Source: Hericium rajendrae
Lineage: Eukaryota > Basidiomycota > Agaricomycetes > Russulales > Hericiaceae
Assembly: GCA_033439255.1 (NCBI GenBank)
Contig: CM065883.1
Coordinates: forward strand, 1,488,001-1,552,000
Reading direction: 5' to 3'
DNA: 64,000 bases
Shown here piece after piece: positions 34,231 to 44,785 of the stretch (the stretch's first letter is position 1; every line of letters begins with the position of its first letter). Under the pieces are notes generated by a model. That model saw only the letters and a program-made list of their open reading frames with translations. It was not told where the DNA came from and did no database searches. The position numbers and the translations under genes were made by a program.

Positions 34231-35834
34231 GATGTCCTTTTACATATCACATTTCTACGTCTAATAAGTACATTCGTGAAGTGCTGCATTTGCGTCATCG
34301 GATGTACGGTTATAGGCGTCGCGCCTTTTTTGCTCCCTACGCGCAGGTCAGAACGACGCCGTCGGACAGTCGGATCAGGAAAGGTGCTTACGCTGTCGGA
34401 GATACCTCCCATTTCTACATCGCCGTCGTGGTCCCGTTTCCGGGTGGGACTGCCAGCTTTTTCTGTGTCCATCATATTGTCCTGCCGCGGTAATGACGGA
34501 CATGACCATAGGTGTAGTGTCGCATCCTCGCCGCCGGTAAGCAAGACGTTATTCTGCACATCAAATTGGTTTCATGTCATTCATCGAGCAGAAGATGAAT
34601 GCTTACCCGCTCATCCCAGAGCACAGATCTAACTACATCTCTGTGGGCTCCCGTCCATGTTCTTTCCAGTGACCATGGTGCGGTTGGATCCGAGTAATCG
34701 GCATTCTTTATGAGGGCAACATCCCCCCTGGGAACGATGAATATTCGGATAGAGAAAAGGACAAAGGCAGCTCACTCGTTAGACCCAACGAAAACGGCCA
34801 GACCGCTCTCGTCTGACATATGGCAGCCAATCAGATAATCCGTGACCCATGTATTCTGCTGGGTATGCACAGATGGAGTGCGGATATCCAGATCATGGAA
34901 AGAATCCAGCTAGAAAAGGTGTCGTTAGCACCACAGCTACGGTCGCACCCATATTCGGCGTCCGTACCTCTTCGGACCATGTACTAAACGTCTCCATGTC
35001 ACTCGAAGCCCAGACATGCGGAAGGCCGCCTCGTCGGGAGATCCAGCCTGCCTGAGAAATGCTGCACCCCCAGTTGGCAACATGGATGACGGCCTCGTCT
35101 TCGTCATCTTCTTCTGCATTTGAAATGCTGATGAGACCATCAGACGACGCGGAGAGCAGGGATTTGTACGCTGGGCTAGGACTATTTGAGGATGGGCGGA
35201 GGAAATGAAGCACTGTGATATCGTCCGAGTGTGTTGACGAATGCGTGCGTAGAGGTGCAGCTGGATTCCGTGGGTCCCTATGTTTTTTAAAGATTAAGAT
35301 CAATAAAACTCCGGGGTAGAAAATTACCGACCAATATAGGATCGATGCATCGTCGTTTTGCAGATCAGTCCCGGCGGCAACGGTCAGCCCATCAGGAGAC
35401 ACGTCGAACGAAAGCAACGGGCGCGATCGACTGGCTTGAAACACTGCGAAACGTTACATCTTTGAGCTGTCAAACTTTGCATCTTGATGCACACTGGACA
35501 TATACGCACTTTGCAGGCCGACTGAGCCAGTCCGGTCGTCCCAAACTTTTACGACACCATCCTTTCCGGAAGATACAGCGACGCGTCCGGTCGCGCCTGC
35601 GATAGAGTCCACAGCGCGAAGGCTGGTTATGCCATCGTTGTGCGCTTTGACAGTGCGTACATTACGAAATGTGTTCCGGTCGAAGAAGTAGATGGAATTG
35701 GACGGCGCCGATGCCGATGCCGCGTAGTACGACGGCAAAGACGCTAGTGCAAGCACATACGCGTCCGAGACGAGCCTGGCTGATTTTATGGGTGCCGAAG
35801 TGTTTGTCAGGGAAGGCGACAGGGAGAGGGACAT
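34065..35834 (-). CDS. WD40 repeat protein, WDR89-like
   Basis: WD40 propeller of unclear role; WDR89 is the closest family I recognise. The start [20 protein letters not shown] (ATG at 35834) leads into [16 protein letters not shown] and [16 protein letters not shown]. Further blades: [49 protein letters not shown] and [16 protein letters not shown] charged tail [15 protein letters not shown] follows. The in-frame stop at 34065 would make the tail overlap the last MnmE exon on the other strand by about 165 bases. A one-base slip in the A-run near 34330 would end the protein at 34261 instead. Splice sites between blades are clean. Confidence 0.78.
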
Positions 35835-36177
35835 GATTATTTTTGAGAGAGCAAGAGGGTCCTGGCTCAGAGGAATGACCGAAAAAGGGCGTGTAGGTGG
35901 ATGTTGCCCAAAGGGGCAATCAGCTAAAGGGACAGATGGGCAGGGCAACCGGTTGCCCTGCAGTTCTCTTCTCCTTCGTCCACGACAATCGTCTCTTCCG
36001 TCTTCACACCCCCAGCGTCGCCGCTTCACTGTCTGCGACCGCTCCAGTCTCGCTAGCAGCTACTCACATTCTTTACAACACGTTCTTTACTTCGTCTCTT
36101 GTCGCGTCTGCGTCAAACCAGTCCAGCAAGACTTATTCAAAAAATCACTTGCTATCCATCTTTGTAGACTTGCATCA
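35835..36177. promoter_or_regulatory. Divergent promoter, WDR89-like / small membrane protein
   Basis: A 343-base spacer between two divergent start codons. No TATA box is clear. Confidence 0.4.
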
Positions 36178-36796
36178 ATGGCCGCTCACAGTGAGTCCAA
36201 GTCTACAGTTCGAATGTCCACTATCATCTGATTCATTGTATGTCGATCCAGGTCCCCGCCGCCACCGTCTCCCGCAACACCGTGACTACGTCCTGATCCC
36301 CGCGCCACTAGGTCAGTCTTTAATTTGAAGCTTCGTCGCGCACGTAAATGAAACTTCCTTTGTGATAGACCTCTCGCTCACCGAAGTCAGCGAGAAGTCG
36401 CCGCTCCCGGCCATCATCGTGACGCCGTCGTCGCCGTCCTGCTCCGGCGAGTTCTCCATCGCCTTCCTCGCGCCGGAGCCCAAGCCCTCCATCATCGAGC
36501 GTGTATCATCATTCACGGCGCCTCTGCAGTTCAAGGCCCGCACGACCTTCCTTCTCCTGTTACTATTCTTCATCCTGGCATGCCACCTCCTCACACACCG
36601 CCTCGCCACGCGCAATCCCCACCTCGAGTTCGACACCATGCATAACATGGTATCCGGGGAGCAGGCGACTGCGTCCGTCTCCGCGACCTCTTTCTCTGGT
36701 TGGTTGGATCTGGATTGGAAAGTCCTGTGGGGCCTCGCAAGCCCGGATGGTGAGAAGCACGAGTTCGTCGTGACCGAGTTGGTATCTCAGTCTTAA
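36178..36796 (+). CDS. Small single-pass membrane protein, unknown function
   Basis: Not recognised. Three exons: MAAH (13 bases), a short basic exon RLPQHRDYVLIPAPL and a long third exon DLSLTEVSEKSPLPAIIVTP. The third exon encodes one clear transmembrane helix, TFLLLLLFFILACHLLTH, after a Ser/Pro-rich stretch. The tail includes WLDLDWKVLWGLASPDGEKH and ends VVTELVSQS-stop. Total about 165 residues, no cleavable signal peptide. Basic residues on both sides of the helix do not settle its topology. Splice sites are all GT-AG and phases agree, which supports a real gene. It is divergent from the WDR89-like gene. Confidence 0.68.
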
Positions 36797-37522
36797 TGAT
36801 GTCGGTGTGGCCGCGTCAGCCAGTGACGTCGTCGCTTCATGGTCGTATGGTGTTCATTTGGTGTTTATTGTCGTGTATCCAGCATTGGTTCAGCTGATGT
36901 CCCGCGACTTGGAAAGCAATCTATTTATTCCTTCAATTCATTTTTTTAAGCAGGGTCTTTCGCTTGGTTTTGTATATATGTTCGCATTCAATCATGTGGT
37001 TATTGCGTGTCTACCGGTTCGCCTGCTTCGTCAACCAGTAGGTACCGTTGGTGGTTCCGCAAGAAATATCCTCCAGGTATGTTGACCTCTTTACTTTGTC
37101 ATGTCTACGGCTGATTGTCGCTAGCAGAGAACAAAGGCGTTGCTGACTTCGGTTAGCACACATCTTCTTGGCATTCAGCAACGGTCTCCATCAATCGTCG
37201 ATCTATCGTATTTATTGCAAGCTGTTCCTCATCGGTGCTGTCAATTATTATCGACACCGTGATGACCACAGTCGTCCGATCGTCCGTTTAACCGTGCTGA
37301 TGAACTTCACGCAGCCTCGACCTTGAAAGGTTTGCTTCCTCGCCAGCACTATACACACGTGTCGGAGGCTGTTTCAACTGTGTCTGTCACACAGATCCCG
37401 AGGAATCAGGGCAGCAACGGAGATTAATATGGGTAGGTAGGTCGCCGCTCTTTCTCCCCAGGTACAGGCAGGAGCGCCCAATGGACAGCTTAATGCCTTC
37501 TTCCCGAATTACAGGTGTCAAT
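36797..37522. other. Intergenic flank of the Harbinger insertion
   Basis: 3' flank of the small membrane-protein gene, up to the target-site duplication. No gene or repeat recognised. Confidence 0.5.
37520..37522. repeat. Target-site duplication AAT, left
   Basis: AAT directly before the left TIR. The same triplet follows the right TIR at 41966-41968. Three-base duplications are the PIF/Harbinger hallmark. Confidence 0.8.
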
Positions 37523-37554
37523 GGATGACTTCCCGTAAGGGTTTAGAGACGAAA
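37523..37554 (+). repeat. Left terminal inverted repeat, 32 bp
   Basis: Starts GGATGACTTCCCG and matches the reverse complement of 41934-41965 at every position. Two bases more internally the copies diverge. Confidence 0.93.
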
Positions 37555-37576
37555 AATCCTAAATTTTTGTCTCTAA
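37543..37576. repeat. Left subterminal hairpin
   Basis: TTAGAGAC-G-AAAAAT pairs with ATTTTTGTCTCTAA. It overlaps the inner part of the TIR. Confidence 0.75.
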
Positions 37577-37635
37577 GCTATCCTAACCGAGTTTTTGATG
37601 CGAAATCGGAGCTCTCGACCCCGTCCTAAACCCAG

Positions 37636-37671
37636 AGTCTGGATGGGGGGTACCCCCCCCCAATCCAGACT
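37636..37671. repeat. GC-rich palindrome in the left end
   Basis: AGTCTGGAT and ATCCAGACT bracket a G-run, TA and a C-run, giving an almost perfect 36-base inverted repeat about 110 bases inside the left end. Confidence 0.8.
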
Positions 37672-37966
37672 GAAATCTCGTCACTAGACGTCTGTAAATC
37701 TCGCGTAGTGTCGGCTAAAGCAAGTTGTTCCGCATGCTCACTGTTGAGCCGAGATTCATCGTATTCGGTGTCCCGCCGGAGTTGGTGGCGACGCTAGGGA
37801 TGGTGCCACGATAGCTACAGGACATCTCTTACTCGAATACCCAGCTGACGATCAGCATATCCCTCCAGAATACCCCAGCATATCTGTTGGCTGGTCCAGC
37901 AACAAGCCATACACACTCATTAAATCTTCTTATTACATACATCACCGTACTCGACAATCATTACTT

Positions 37967-40121
37967 ATGGACAACGTGCCTGCGGATGCCGTTCGACGTG
38001 ACGAACGCGGTAATCTCCTCGTTCGTGATGGAGCAGGGCAATGGCTTCTTTTCGAAGCAGCATCTGCGCAGCCTCTCAATCAGAGGGCTGACGATGTATG
38101 TTGTCAATCTCCAATCCTTAGCATCAATACATGAGACTTACTGGAAGGGATTGATAGTCTGACACAGAATTTCCGACACGTCTGACCGAGCCAAAGGACA
38201 AGCCCCGTCCTAAACCACGTATCAAGAAGCGTGTGTCGACAGGAAACGATGATGAGCATGCAGCACCGGGACCATCCGCGAAGCGCGCAAGGGTGTCGAA
38301 GGCAGCGCCTACGCCATCAGCGCCAGCGCCGAGGAAGTCAGCAGGGTCCAGTCATGGTCGTGTCGCTGGATCGCAGAACTACAGCGATACAGAATTGATG
38401 GAGCTTGTGATGTGTGTCAAGGAAATCATGCCGCTATCCCCGAACCAATGGACCGACGTTCACCGGCTCTATAGTAGCTGGGCAAAAGACCATAGGTATT
38501 CGCCGCGGGAACTGAGACCACTGCGTGTACGTTATGATAAGGTACGCAGAGTCTCTGGCAGTAGACAGCATTGAGACTCAGCTTTGCCCTTATTGCAGAT
38601 CATTACGGAGGCGCTCAAGAAACCGACTGGTGCGGGCGAGATTCCAGAACTCTTCCGCCTGGCTTTGGACGTTGAGCGAGAAATCCAGAATGGGATCCAT
38701 ATTGGAGTTGTGGATGATGAGCCTGCTGACGTGAAGCCAGTCATTAAGGCAGAAAGTCAGTTGCAGAGGCTGGGGAGCATCATTACCATCAGCTCCGACG
38801 ACGATGAGTCGGGCAGCACGAAGGTCAAGAAGGAACCCAACGGTCAATACACGGTCACAAAAGCTTATCGAGCCGCTGCGAGCGCCGGGCCATCAAAGAA
38901 GCCATCCTCTTCGGCGAAGCCATCCTCCTCAGCGAAGCCATCCTCCTCGGCGCCTTCAGCTCGCTCAGCCGGCATTCAAGACACCAAGTCTTTAGCTCAT
39001 AGCCTGGCAGCGGCACTCTCCCCTGCAGCACGTGAGCAGCGTGAGGCCATTCGCTTTCAGGATCGCCTAGCTGCAGATGAGATTGCTACTCTTCGAGAGG
39101 AGAACTCGCGCCTTCGTGATCGAGAGCGTGAGCGCTCAGATGTCATCGCGAGCCTTGAACGTGACAAAGCCATGCTGGGTATGAAGCTCGATTTCATCCA
39201 GTCCGGGCAGAAGGGGTTTGATTTCAACACGTCTCAATCATTCAGTGAGTTTTGCAGGCCCATCTCTCAATGTGGATACTGACTCCGAGCATTTGTACAG
39301 GCCCGAGCTTGCGTGATCAAGTCCACCGCGGGAGAAAGAGCTCACAATCGGCCGAGATCAAGTGGGAAAACGATGCTGACGACTGGTTGATGCAACATGG
39401 TGCGCCAGGCTTTCTATCTCTGTGACAGGTTCAATTTACGAACTCTCTAATTCTCAGAGCCAAGCTATGTGTCAGAACCATCAGTACGACCACGAGATCC
39501 GTCCGCCGAACACCGTGGCGTCAAGAGGGAACCAATCGAGCCTGACGCCGTCGACTATCATTATGGGCGAGCACCATCGCAATTCGACCCTGCCCTTCAT
39601 CGCCAGGCATCGCCGCCTGCAAAATGCTACAACGATGAATTCGGAGTAGCTGCGCATCTTGCTGATGTGACCGCTCAGCGTGCTGTAATTGCTGAGGATG
39701 TTGTCGGCCCCTCTACAGTCGAATCGCGTGAGAATGAGCCCCCCTTCCCAGCGCAAGTTGACTGGTATGGGATGATCGCGGGAGCTAGCAAAGATGGAGG
39801 ACGTGAAGTAGCTGCAGGTGCGCATGCTATGCCTTTTGATTTCGAAGATATGATTGACTGACCATGTTTTTAGGGTTCCCGACCCCACTTCGCTCACATA
39901 ACGATCTGCCACCGCTCACGCACCTTCTCAAGACACCTGCCAATGACAGCCGCCACAAGGCCTGGGGTGTTCAAGCGCAAGGCAGCTCACCATGGATGCT
40001 ACACGGTGGACATGGTGGAGGCAGCAGGCTGCCACCGATCTCTCAGCTCAAGGACTTCGCCAGCATGCCGCGCTTGTCTCCTGATAAGGGAAAGCAGCGC
40101 GCTGCGCCTGACTTCGACTAG
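37967..40121 (+). CDS. Harbinger accessory SANT/Myb-like DNA-binding protein (DUF6818 type)
   Basis: Harbinger elements need a Myb-like partner that brings the transposase to the nucleus and the ends. Exon 1 (MDNVPADAVRRDERGNLLVR) is short and ends at 38095. After an intron comes a basic nuclear-localisation-like KPRPKPRIKKR and then the SANT-like domain: GRVAGSQNYSDTELMELVMC, then LSPNQWTDVHRLYSSWAKDH and LRPLRVRYDK. ITEALKKPTGAGEIPELFRL and ALDVEREIQNG complete the DUF6818 pattern. An acidic SDDDESGS stretch, a 7-residue repeat SSSAKPS (21-bp repeats at 38900-38955) and a coiled coil DEIATLREENSRLRDRERER follow. Six exons end PDFD-stop. No break in any exon. Confidence 0.88.
38900..38955 (+). 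repeat. In-frame 21-bp coding repeat
   Basis: Nearly three copies of AAGCCATCCTCCTCAGCG encode the repeated KPSSSA in the accessory protein's linker. Confidence 0.75.
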
Positions 40122-40443
40122 GCGGAACACATACGAGCCACACACGGCATAGCACATAACAGCCAGTGCCCGACGTCACTCTCCCGCATATCCTATACCA
40201 TCAATCTTACATTCTGATATCTTGATACCCCGATACCCCGATACCCTGACCTCTTGCTCTGTCTTCTTGTAGACATCACTGCTAGCTGTCCCACATTCCT
40301 TTATACCCCGATACCCCGATACCTACACTAGCTCTTGAAATTTTATATATCTCTTACTACTGATACAGATCTCGTTTTAATTGTCCACGGCGAAGCTTCT
40401 TTGTAATTACTGCTACTCTTGTTCTATCGTAATATATTAATCT
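40122..40443. repeat. Spacer between the Harbinger genes with GATACCCC runs
   Basis: Convergent 3' ends. Two short tandem tracts of GATACCCC occur, at about 40220-40250 and 40300-40325. The rest is AT-rich 3'-UTR-like sequence. Confidence 0.7.
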
Positions 40444-41751
40444 TTATGCTGTAGGTACGTTGTGAAACCGCGAAACACGATCAAGACGACGAATGTCTTT
40501 AAACAGCATATGCTCGAACTCAAACCATAAACCGTCATCCTCCTGCTGCCAGATAGGTTCGTAAACATTGCGAATCTGACTAATACCCACACAGTTCGCG
40601 CGGAGGTTGTTCAGTCGAACGCAGACCTCGAGAAGCTCCAACCGTCCCTGATGGTCATTGATGTCCATCGGTAGGCGTAATCGTCCAAACGAGCCCTGTA
40701 ATGCGCGCATGCCCCACTCGGCAGTTTGACGATATGAAAGAAGCTGTCGGTCAAACCGTAACAGCTCATCGCATTCCTCAGCGTCAGCAGGTAGTCTCTG
40801 CCCAGCTTTCAAGGGCGCCTTGATGCGGTTCTCGATCCCCTGTGCCCCTCGCGGAAATGCTGTATCTGCCACCAAGTAGTAGCCTTCTGGTGTCGCTGTG
40901 CGTAGCTTTTGATAGACTGCTCGCGCCACCTTCGCATCGTGCCAGCTTCCGGGTGCATTCAGGATGGCTAAAGTTGCCGTACCTGTAGCAATGTAAGCCT
41001 CACTTCATTGTAGACAACATGAATACGTACCGAGTGGCGAAAAGCACAATACTGAGTTGACCGAATGATCGTGCGCCCAACCATTGAAGGTCGCATTCTC
41101 AATGTCCGCGTCGGTCGACGTTTCGACTGGTAATCGCAGCCCATCGCAGCTCCCAAATGCTCCGGTCAGTTTCGGATGGCGCGCAACGATCAGTGCGTTG
41201 TGTTCGACGATCTGGACCGCATCTGGCCATACAACGGCAGCCTCAGGCATCTGTCGCAAGACTTGGAGGAGGATTTGCAATGCGAAGTTGACATATCGGT
41301 TGACCGTGGTTGGAATCAGGGCGAAAATTAATTGGAGGCTGGTGCTAGGCATGGCGGAGGATAGATGATGGAGTACAAGAGCTAAAGCTCCTGCACAATC
41401 GAGGGAGCGACGACCGAGCCGTGGGACGCCGTGTGTGCGGGTATCAGCGCGGGGGATAGAATTCGTGTCCCACTCCAGTGCAAAACCGTCTTCTAAGATC
41501 TTGTCGAACGTCGCACAATCGAAGCCCATGCACGTGATAAATGCACGGTCGCTCCGACTGGCATAGAGGGCTTGCCATGGTGTGTCTTCGCGGGGATTAG
41601 GGAGTAGTTGAGGGCGGCAGAGATAAGTACGAGTCTGATTACGGCGCTGTCTGCGTCGTTCATCTGTCTCGACAGCACCAAGAAGCAATAAAACTGCAAA
41701 AGCGGCGAGGTCTTCCTCGTCGTCTGAATAGTCGTCGACGTTGGCGTTCAT
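40444..41751 (-). CDS. PIF/Harbinger transposase (DDE superfamily endonuclease)
   Basis: Catalyses cut-and-paste transposition. Two exons; the intron (donor gtacgt, acceptor acag) splits the codons for G in SPLG/TATLAI. The N-terminal part contains an acidic start MNANVDDYSDDEEDL, then CMGFDCATFDKILEDGF, the usual HTH-like region. Catalytic motifs: GSCDGLRLPV (first Asp), NAPGSWHDAKVA, ADTAFPRG (second Asp) and the Glu in TAEWGMRALQGSFGRL. The end is SRFHNVPTA-stop. I chose the ATG at 41751; the open frame extends upstream only from a GTG. About 420 residues, the usual family length. No stops or breaks. Confidence 0.93.
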
Positions 41752-41918
41752 GGGGGAGGGAGAACGAGCAGCGCCCGCACTGCGTTGAGCAGAGTTCACC
41801 GCCTGTGCCCAAAATGGAAAGCACCGCAGAAATGTTCCCAGATCACCCTAGATTTACAGAGTCGGGTCTTACGGTTTAGATCAAACATTTCTAAATTCCG
41901 AAGGCTTCGCGCAAAAAC

Positions 41919-41947
41919 GTTTAGAGATCACACTTTCGTCTCTAAAC
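41919..41947. repeat. Right subterminal hairpin
   Basis: GTTTAGAGA and TCTCTAAAC flank an 11-base loop. It mirrors the left hairpin, although the loop differs. Confidence 0.75.
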
Positions 41948-41965
41948 CCTTACGGGAAGTCATCC
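41934..41965 (-). repeat. Right terminal inverted repeat, 32 bp
   Basis: Exact reverse complement of the left TIR, ending CGGGAAGTCATCC and followed by the AAT duplication. Confidence 0.93.
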
Positions 41966-42463
41966 AATGGCAGCGCTTTTGATGTACGTTTTTGACTTGA
42001 TTTAGCTTGATTGGCCTGGATTAGCGGAACTCAGTCATGATCTTCTTCTGTCAGAGAACGCTTGGCGGATAAGTGGGACTCATGACAATGCGAGTTGAAG
42101 ATATCCAACAAGTCTTTCCAGTTTCTACATCGGATGCTTATGAAGGTCTTGTCTCTCGAAGATCGGAGGCTGGACGCAATGGATATTCCGGAAAGGGTTT
42201 CTGCATCTTTGAGAGGCTCTCGTTCCTGATTTACACAGATACCTCGGGTGCCTTACTGTGTCCTCGTCGATTGGCGCTTTATGTGATAGGCAACTGATCA
42301 TATGTCTAGACATGTCGATACTAAATGCCAGTGCCATGTCACAACGCCACCAACGGTCCAACAACAAAAGGGCCTGTTGAACGTCTTTTACCTCAGTGCT
42401 CCTGCCCATACCTCCCCCCTGCAGCTCCTTGAACTCGTCTTTTCCTCGAAGCTTGTGCTTATC
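41966..42463. other. Flank between Harbinger and MARVEL-like array
   Basis: Right target-site duplication followed by the promoter of the first array gene. Nothing else recognised. Confidence 0.5.
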
Positions 42464-43396
42464 ATGGGGTATTTCAGTGTCGCTCGACTGGTAGTGCTCG
42501 GTATGGCTCGCTTCTCCGATCTATGAATGGGAAGCTTCTGATGGAAACGCATTTATATCAGTGGCGGCGCTAGTGTTCTCAGTCATCGTCCTAGGCATCT
42601 CTGCCGATATGGTCTCCATCGACCAAGACCTGGACAGGCGATATGATATCTCGACTATCGGTCCGGAGCTGGGTGTCGCGATATCCGTTATATCCATCGT
42701 GTCTCTGCTTCCTATGTAAGTTCTCGCTAGTGATCGGCACGGCATCAACGCTGAATAAACTGTTTGAACTAGGGTCATCATCGACTTCTTGAGACGAGGC
42801 GCATTCACTTCCTGGGTTATTGTGGAAGTCTGCTGGCTCAGTGCGTCAATGCACTGTGCAGTTTCCGTCCATACTGACAAGTCATATGTGAATCGTTTCA
42901 GGGGTGCTCTGGATATTGTGGCTCTCAACAGGCGCGTATTCAGTATGGGCATACGGCCTCATGTTCGTTTTCTCGGACTGTGACTATATCGCCAGTACGT
43001 GTGGTTTCCTTCAGCCCGATAGTCACCTCACAAATATGCCGCATCACTGCAGATACGGTCTCTCAGCTCTGCCAAGAGTACAAGGCCCTTGAGGCATTCT
43101 CCTTCCTCACTTGGATCATCCGTAGGTCATGTGTCCGTTCTTTATTCCTATCAGCTCACGACATTTCCGCAGTGATGGTATACGCGGTGGTACTCATGAT
43201 CTTCGCGTTCGTGGGCCAATCACGCGGCAATAAGACTTGGACATCGACCGTCCGGGATGCGTCCTTCTTGGAACGCTCGAAGGTCGGGTATGAGGACCAT
43301 CAGACGGCGCAGGTCGCGCACCCTGCGCAACCTGCTCATGCCACCGCACCGCCGAGCCCGGCCATTCCTATACAGGTCTCCCCGTCGCAGGTCTGA
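42464..43396 (+). CDS. MARVEL-like four-TM membrane protein, array copy 1
   Basis: Member of an Agaricomycete family with four membrane helices resembling MARVEL-domain proteins; function unknown. Exon 1 is only 12 codons (MGYFSVARLVVL), joined to AALVFSVIVLGISADMVSID. Helix 2 is GVAISVISIVSLLPM. The family signature follows: DFLRRGAFTSWVIVEVCWLS, then VLWILWLSTGAYSVWAYGL. After an extracellular-type Cys-containing loop (CQEYKALEAFSFL) helix 4 is MVYAVVLMIFAFVGQSRGN. A conserved W-x-S-x-V-R-D motif (KTWTSTVRDASFL) starts the cytosolic tail, here short and Pro/Ala-rich. Six exons, all phases agree, no break. First of five head-to-tail copies. Confidence 0.78.
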
Positions 43397-43870
43397 TTTT
43401 ATCGATTCTGATTTTCTGTTTCTGTGCTCTTGATTGCTATGATTGTTACGCACGGCAAGCTGCGGTTTTTGTTTAATCATAACCTCAGATTGTTTGCGTC
43501 AACATCGTGAATTATGCTTTGTTCAGGTGCTCTGCAGTTTAGTGCCAATATCCTCACGGTTCAGTCGAGGAAAGTCGTCGGCATCAGGCCGGAGCACCAT
43601 TTAGCATCCGCCATGATGCAGTCTTCTGTCTGATTGCTTGATTCATAGCCAGTCAGGTTTGCGCAGCCGGCACTATCTCGAGTCCTGGACAAACATTCCA
43701 GGTTGGAGGGGAGACGAGATGGTGCTTTGATCTTGATCCTGATGGTCACTTGTCCTCTGCAACGCGCGGGGTTCTTCATCAGTCATGGAGATGACTACCA
43801 TCTAGCAGATGGGCAGCAGCAATTCAAAGCGGGGCGCAAGAGCATTTGAAGCTCTATTCATTCATCGAAT
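43397..43870. other. Spacer between array copies 1 and 2
   Basis: No gene seen. Confidence 0.5.
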
Positions 43871-44480
43871 ATGAAGCCGTTCACTCTCACCCGTTTATTG
43901 CCGCTAGGTGCGATCTTCCATTCTTTCGATTCTAAACTTGTCGTAAATTTCTTCAATACAGTTTCGACCGTGGTGGTCTCGATCGCCGTCTTGAGGCTAT
44001 CTGTCGACACAATCGTCCAAAACCCATACACTATTGAACAAGCCAAAACTGACCATTTCGATGGCGGTATTGTCCATTATCTCGATCACCTGCATGTCTG
44101 TATCTGCCAGTCGAATTATCGCAGCATCGCTGATCTATCGCCTTGGTCCAGGGTTGGAACGCATATACAGGCGAGGTACATTCTCTTCGTCGATCTTCTT
44201 CGAGGTTTTCTGACTCAGTGCGTAAACATGGTCTTGCATCGCGTCTTCCGCGCGTCAGCTGAGCACTCTCCTGGCAGGCGTGCTCTAGATATTGTGGCTG
44301 GCAAATGCGGTACATTATATAGTATCGTTTGGGATTTGTAACTGTGAGTGTACACCATGGCTTTACACACTGAACGACGATGCTGACATCTTACAGCTGG
44401 CTTCCTCGATTTTGAAGAAGACCTTTGTGAAGAATATAGCATCGATATTGACACAGCTTACTGCGCAATCAATTAGATGG
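43871..44480 (+). pseudogene. MARVEL-like array copy 2, degenerate
   Basis: Same exon order as copy 1, starting MKPFTLTRLLPL. Exon 2 begins STVVVSIAVLRLSVD and slips one frame in an A-run near 44047, after which MAVLSIISITCMSVSA matches helix 2. Exon 3 reads RRGTFSSSIFFEVF and then TGA where the other copies have the Trp of VW/CWLS. Exon 4 has TAG at the Trp of VLWILWL. Both nonsense changes are TGG to TGA or TAG, that is G-to-A transitions. The conserved fourth helix and the W-x-S-x-V-R-D exon are missing. This is a decayed paralogue that still keeps its splice sites. Confidence 0.8.
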
Positions 44481-44785
44481 CGCCCAAGTTAGTGCTCCTG
44501 CCGTTCGATGATGACTGCATGACTTAGTTGACTACGTTGTGCCACGTCTTCAGCGCTCTTGTACTATCTTGAAGTCCATGTGCGATACTGTTACGTGGCC
44601 ATAGTGGGGCCACAAGTCCAATCGGGCTGAGTTGAGCGTGGCATTCACCTCTGATGTTGATCTAATTTTTGATACGTCGGGCCATTCAGACGTGTCCGGA
44701 ACAACTCAAAAAGCCCCGGAAACTTCTGCCTTGGTTGTAAGGTCCTTCAAGTCATCTGTCCTCTAAAACAGCGCACACATCCCTC
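44481..44785. other. Spacer between array copies 2 and 3
   Basis: No gene seen. Confidence 0.5.

Larger units (their letters stand above)
37523..41965. mobile_element. Complete PIF/Harbinger DNA transposon
   Basis: A 4,443-bp element with perfect 32-bp terminal inverted repeats beginning GGATGACTTCCCGTAAGG, flanked by the 3-bp target-site duplication AAT (37520-37522 and 41966-41968). Subterminal hairpins lie inside both ends. It carries the two genes typical of the superfamily, converging on each other: a SANT/Myb-like DUF6818-type protein (plus strand) and a DDE_Tnp_4-type transposase (minus strand). Both read without stops or frame breaks, and the TIRs are identical, so the insertion looks young and possibly still active. 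Confidence 0.93.

Noticed and set aside
41752-41799. Upstream extension of the Harbinger transposase
   Set aside because: The first codon of the extension is GTG. The first ATG is at 41751.
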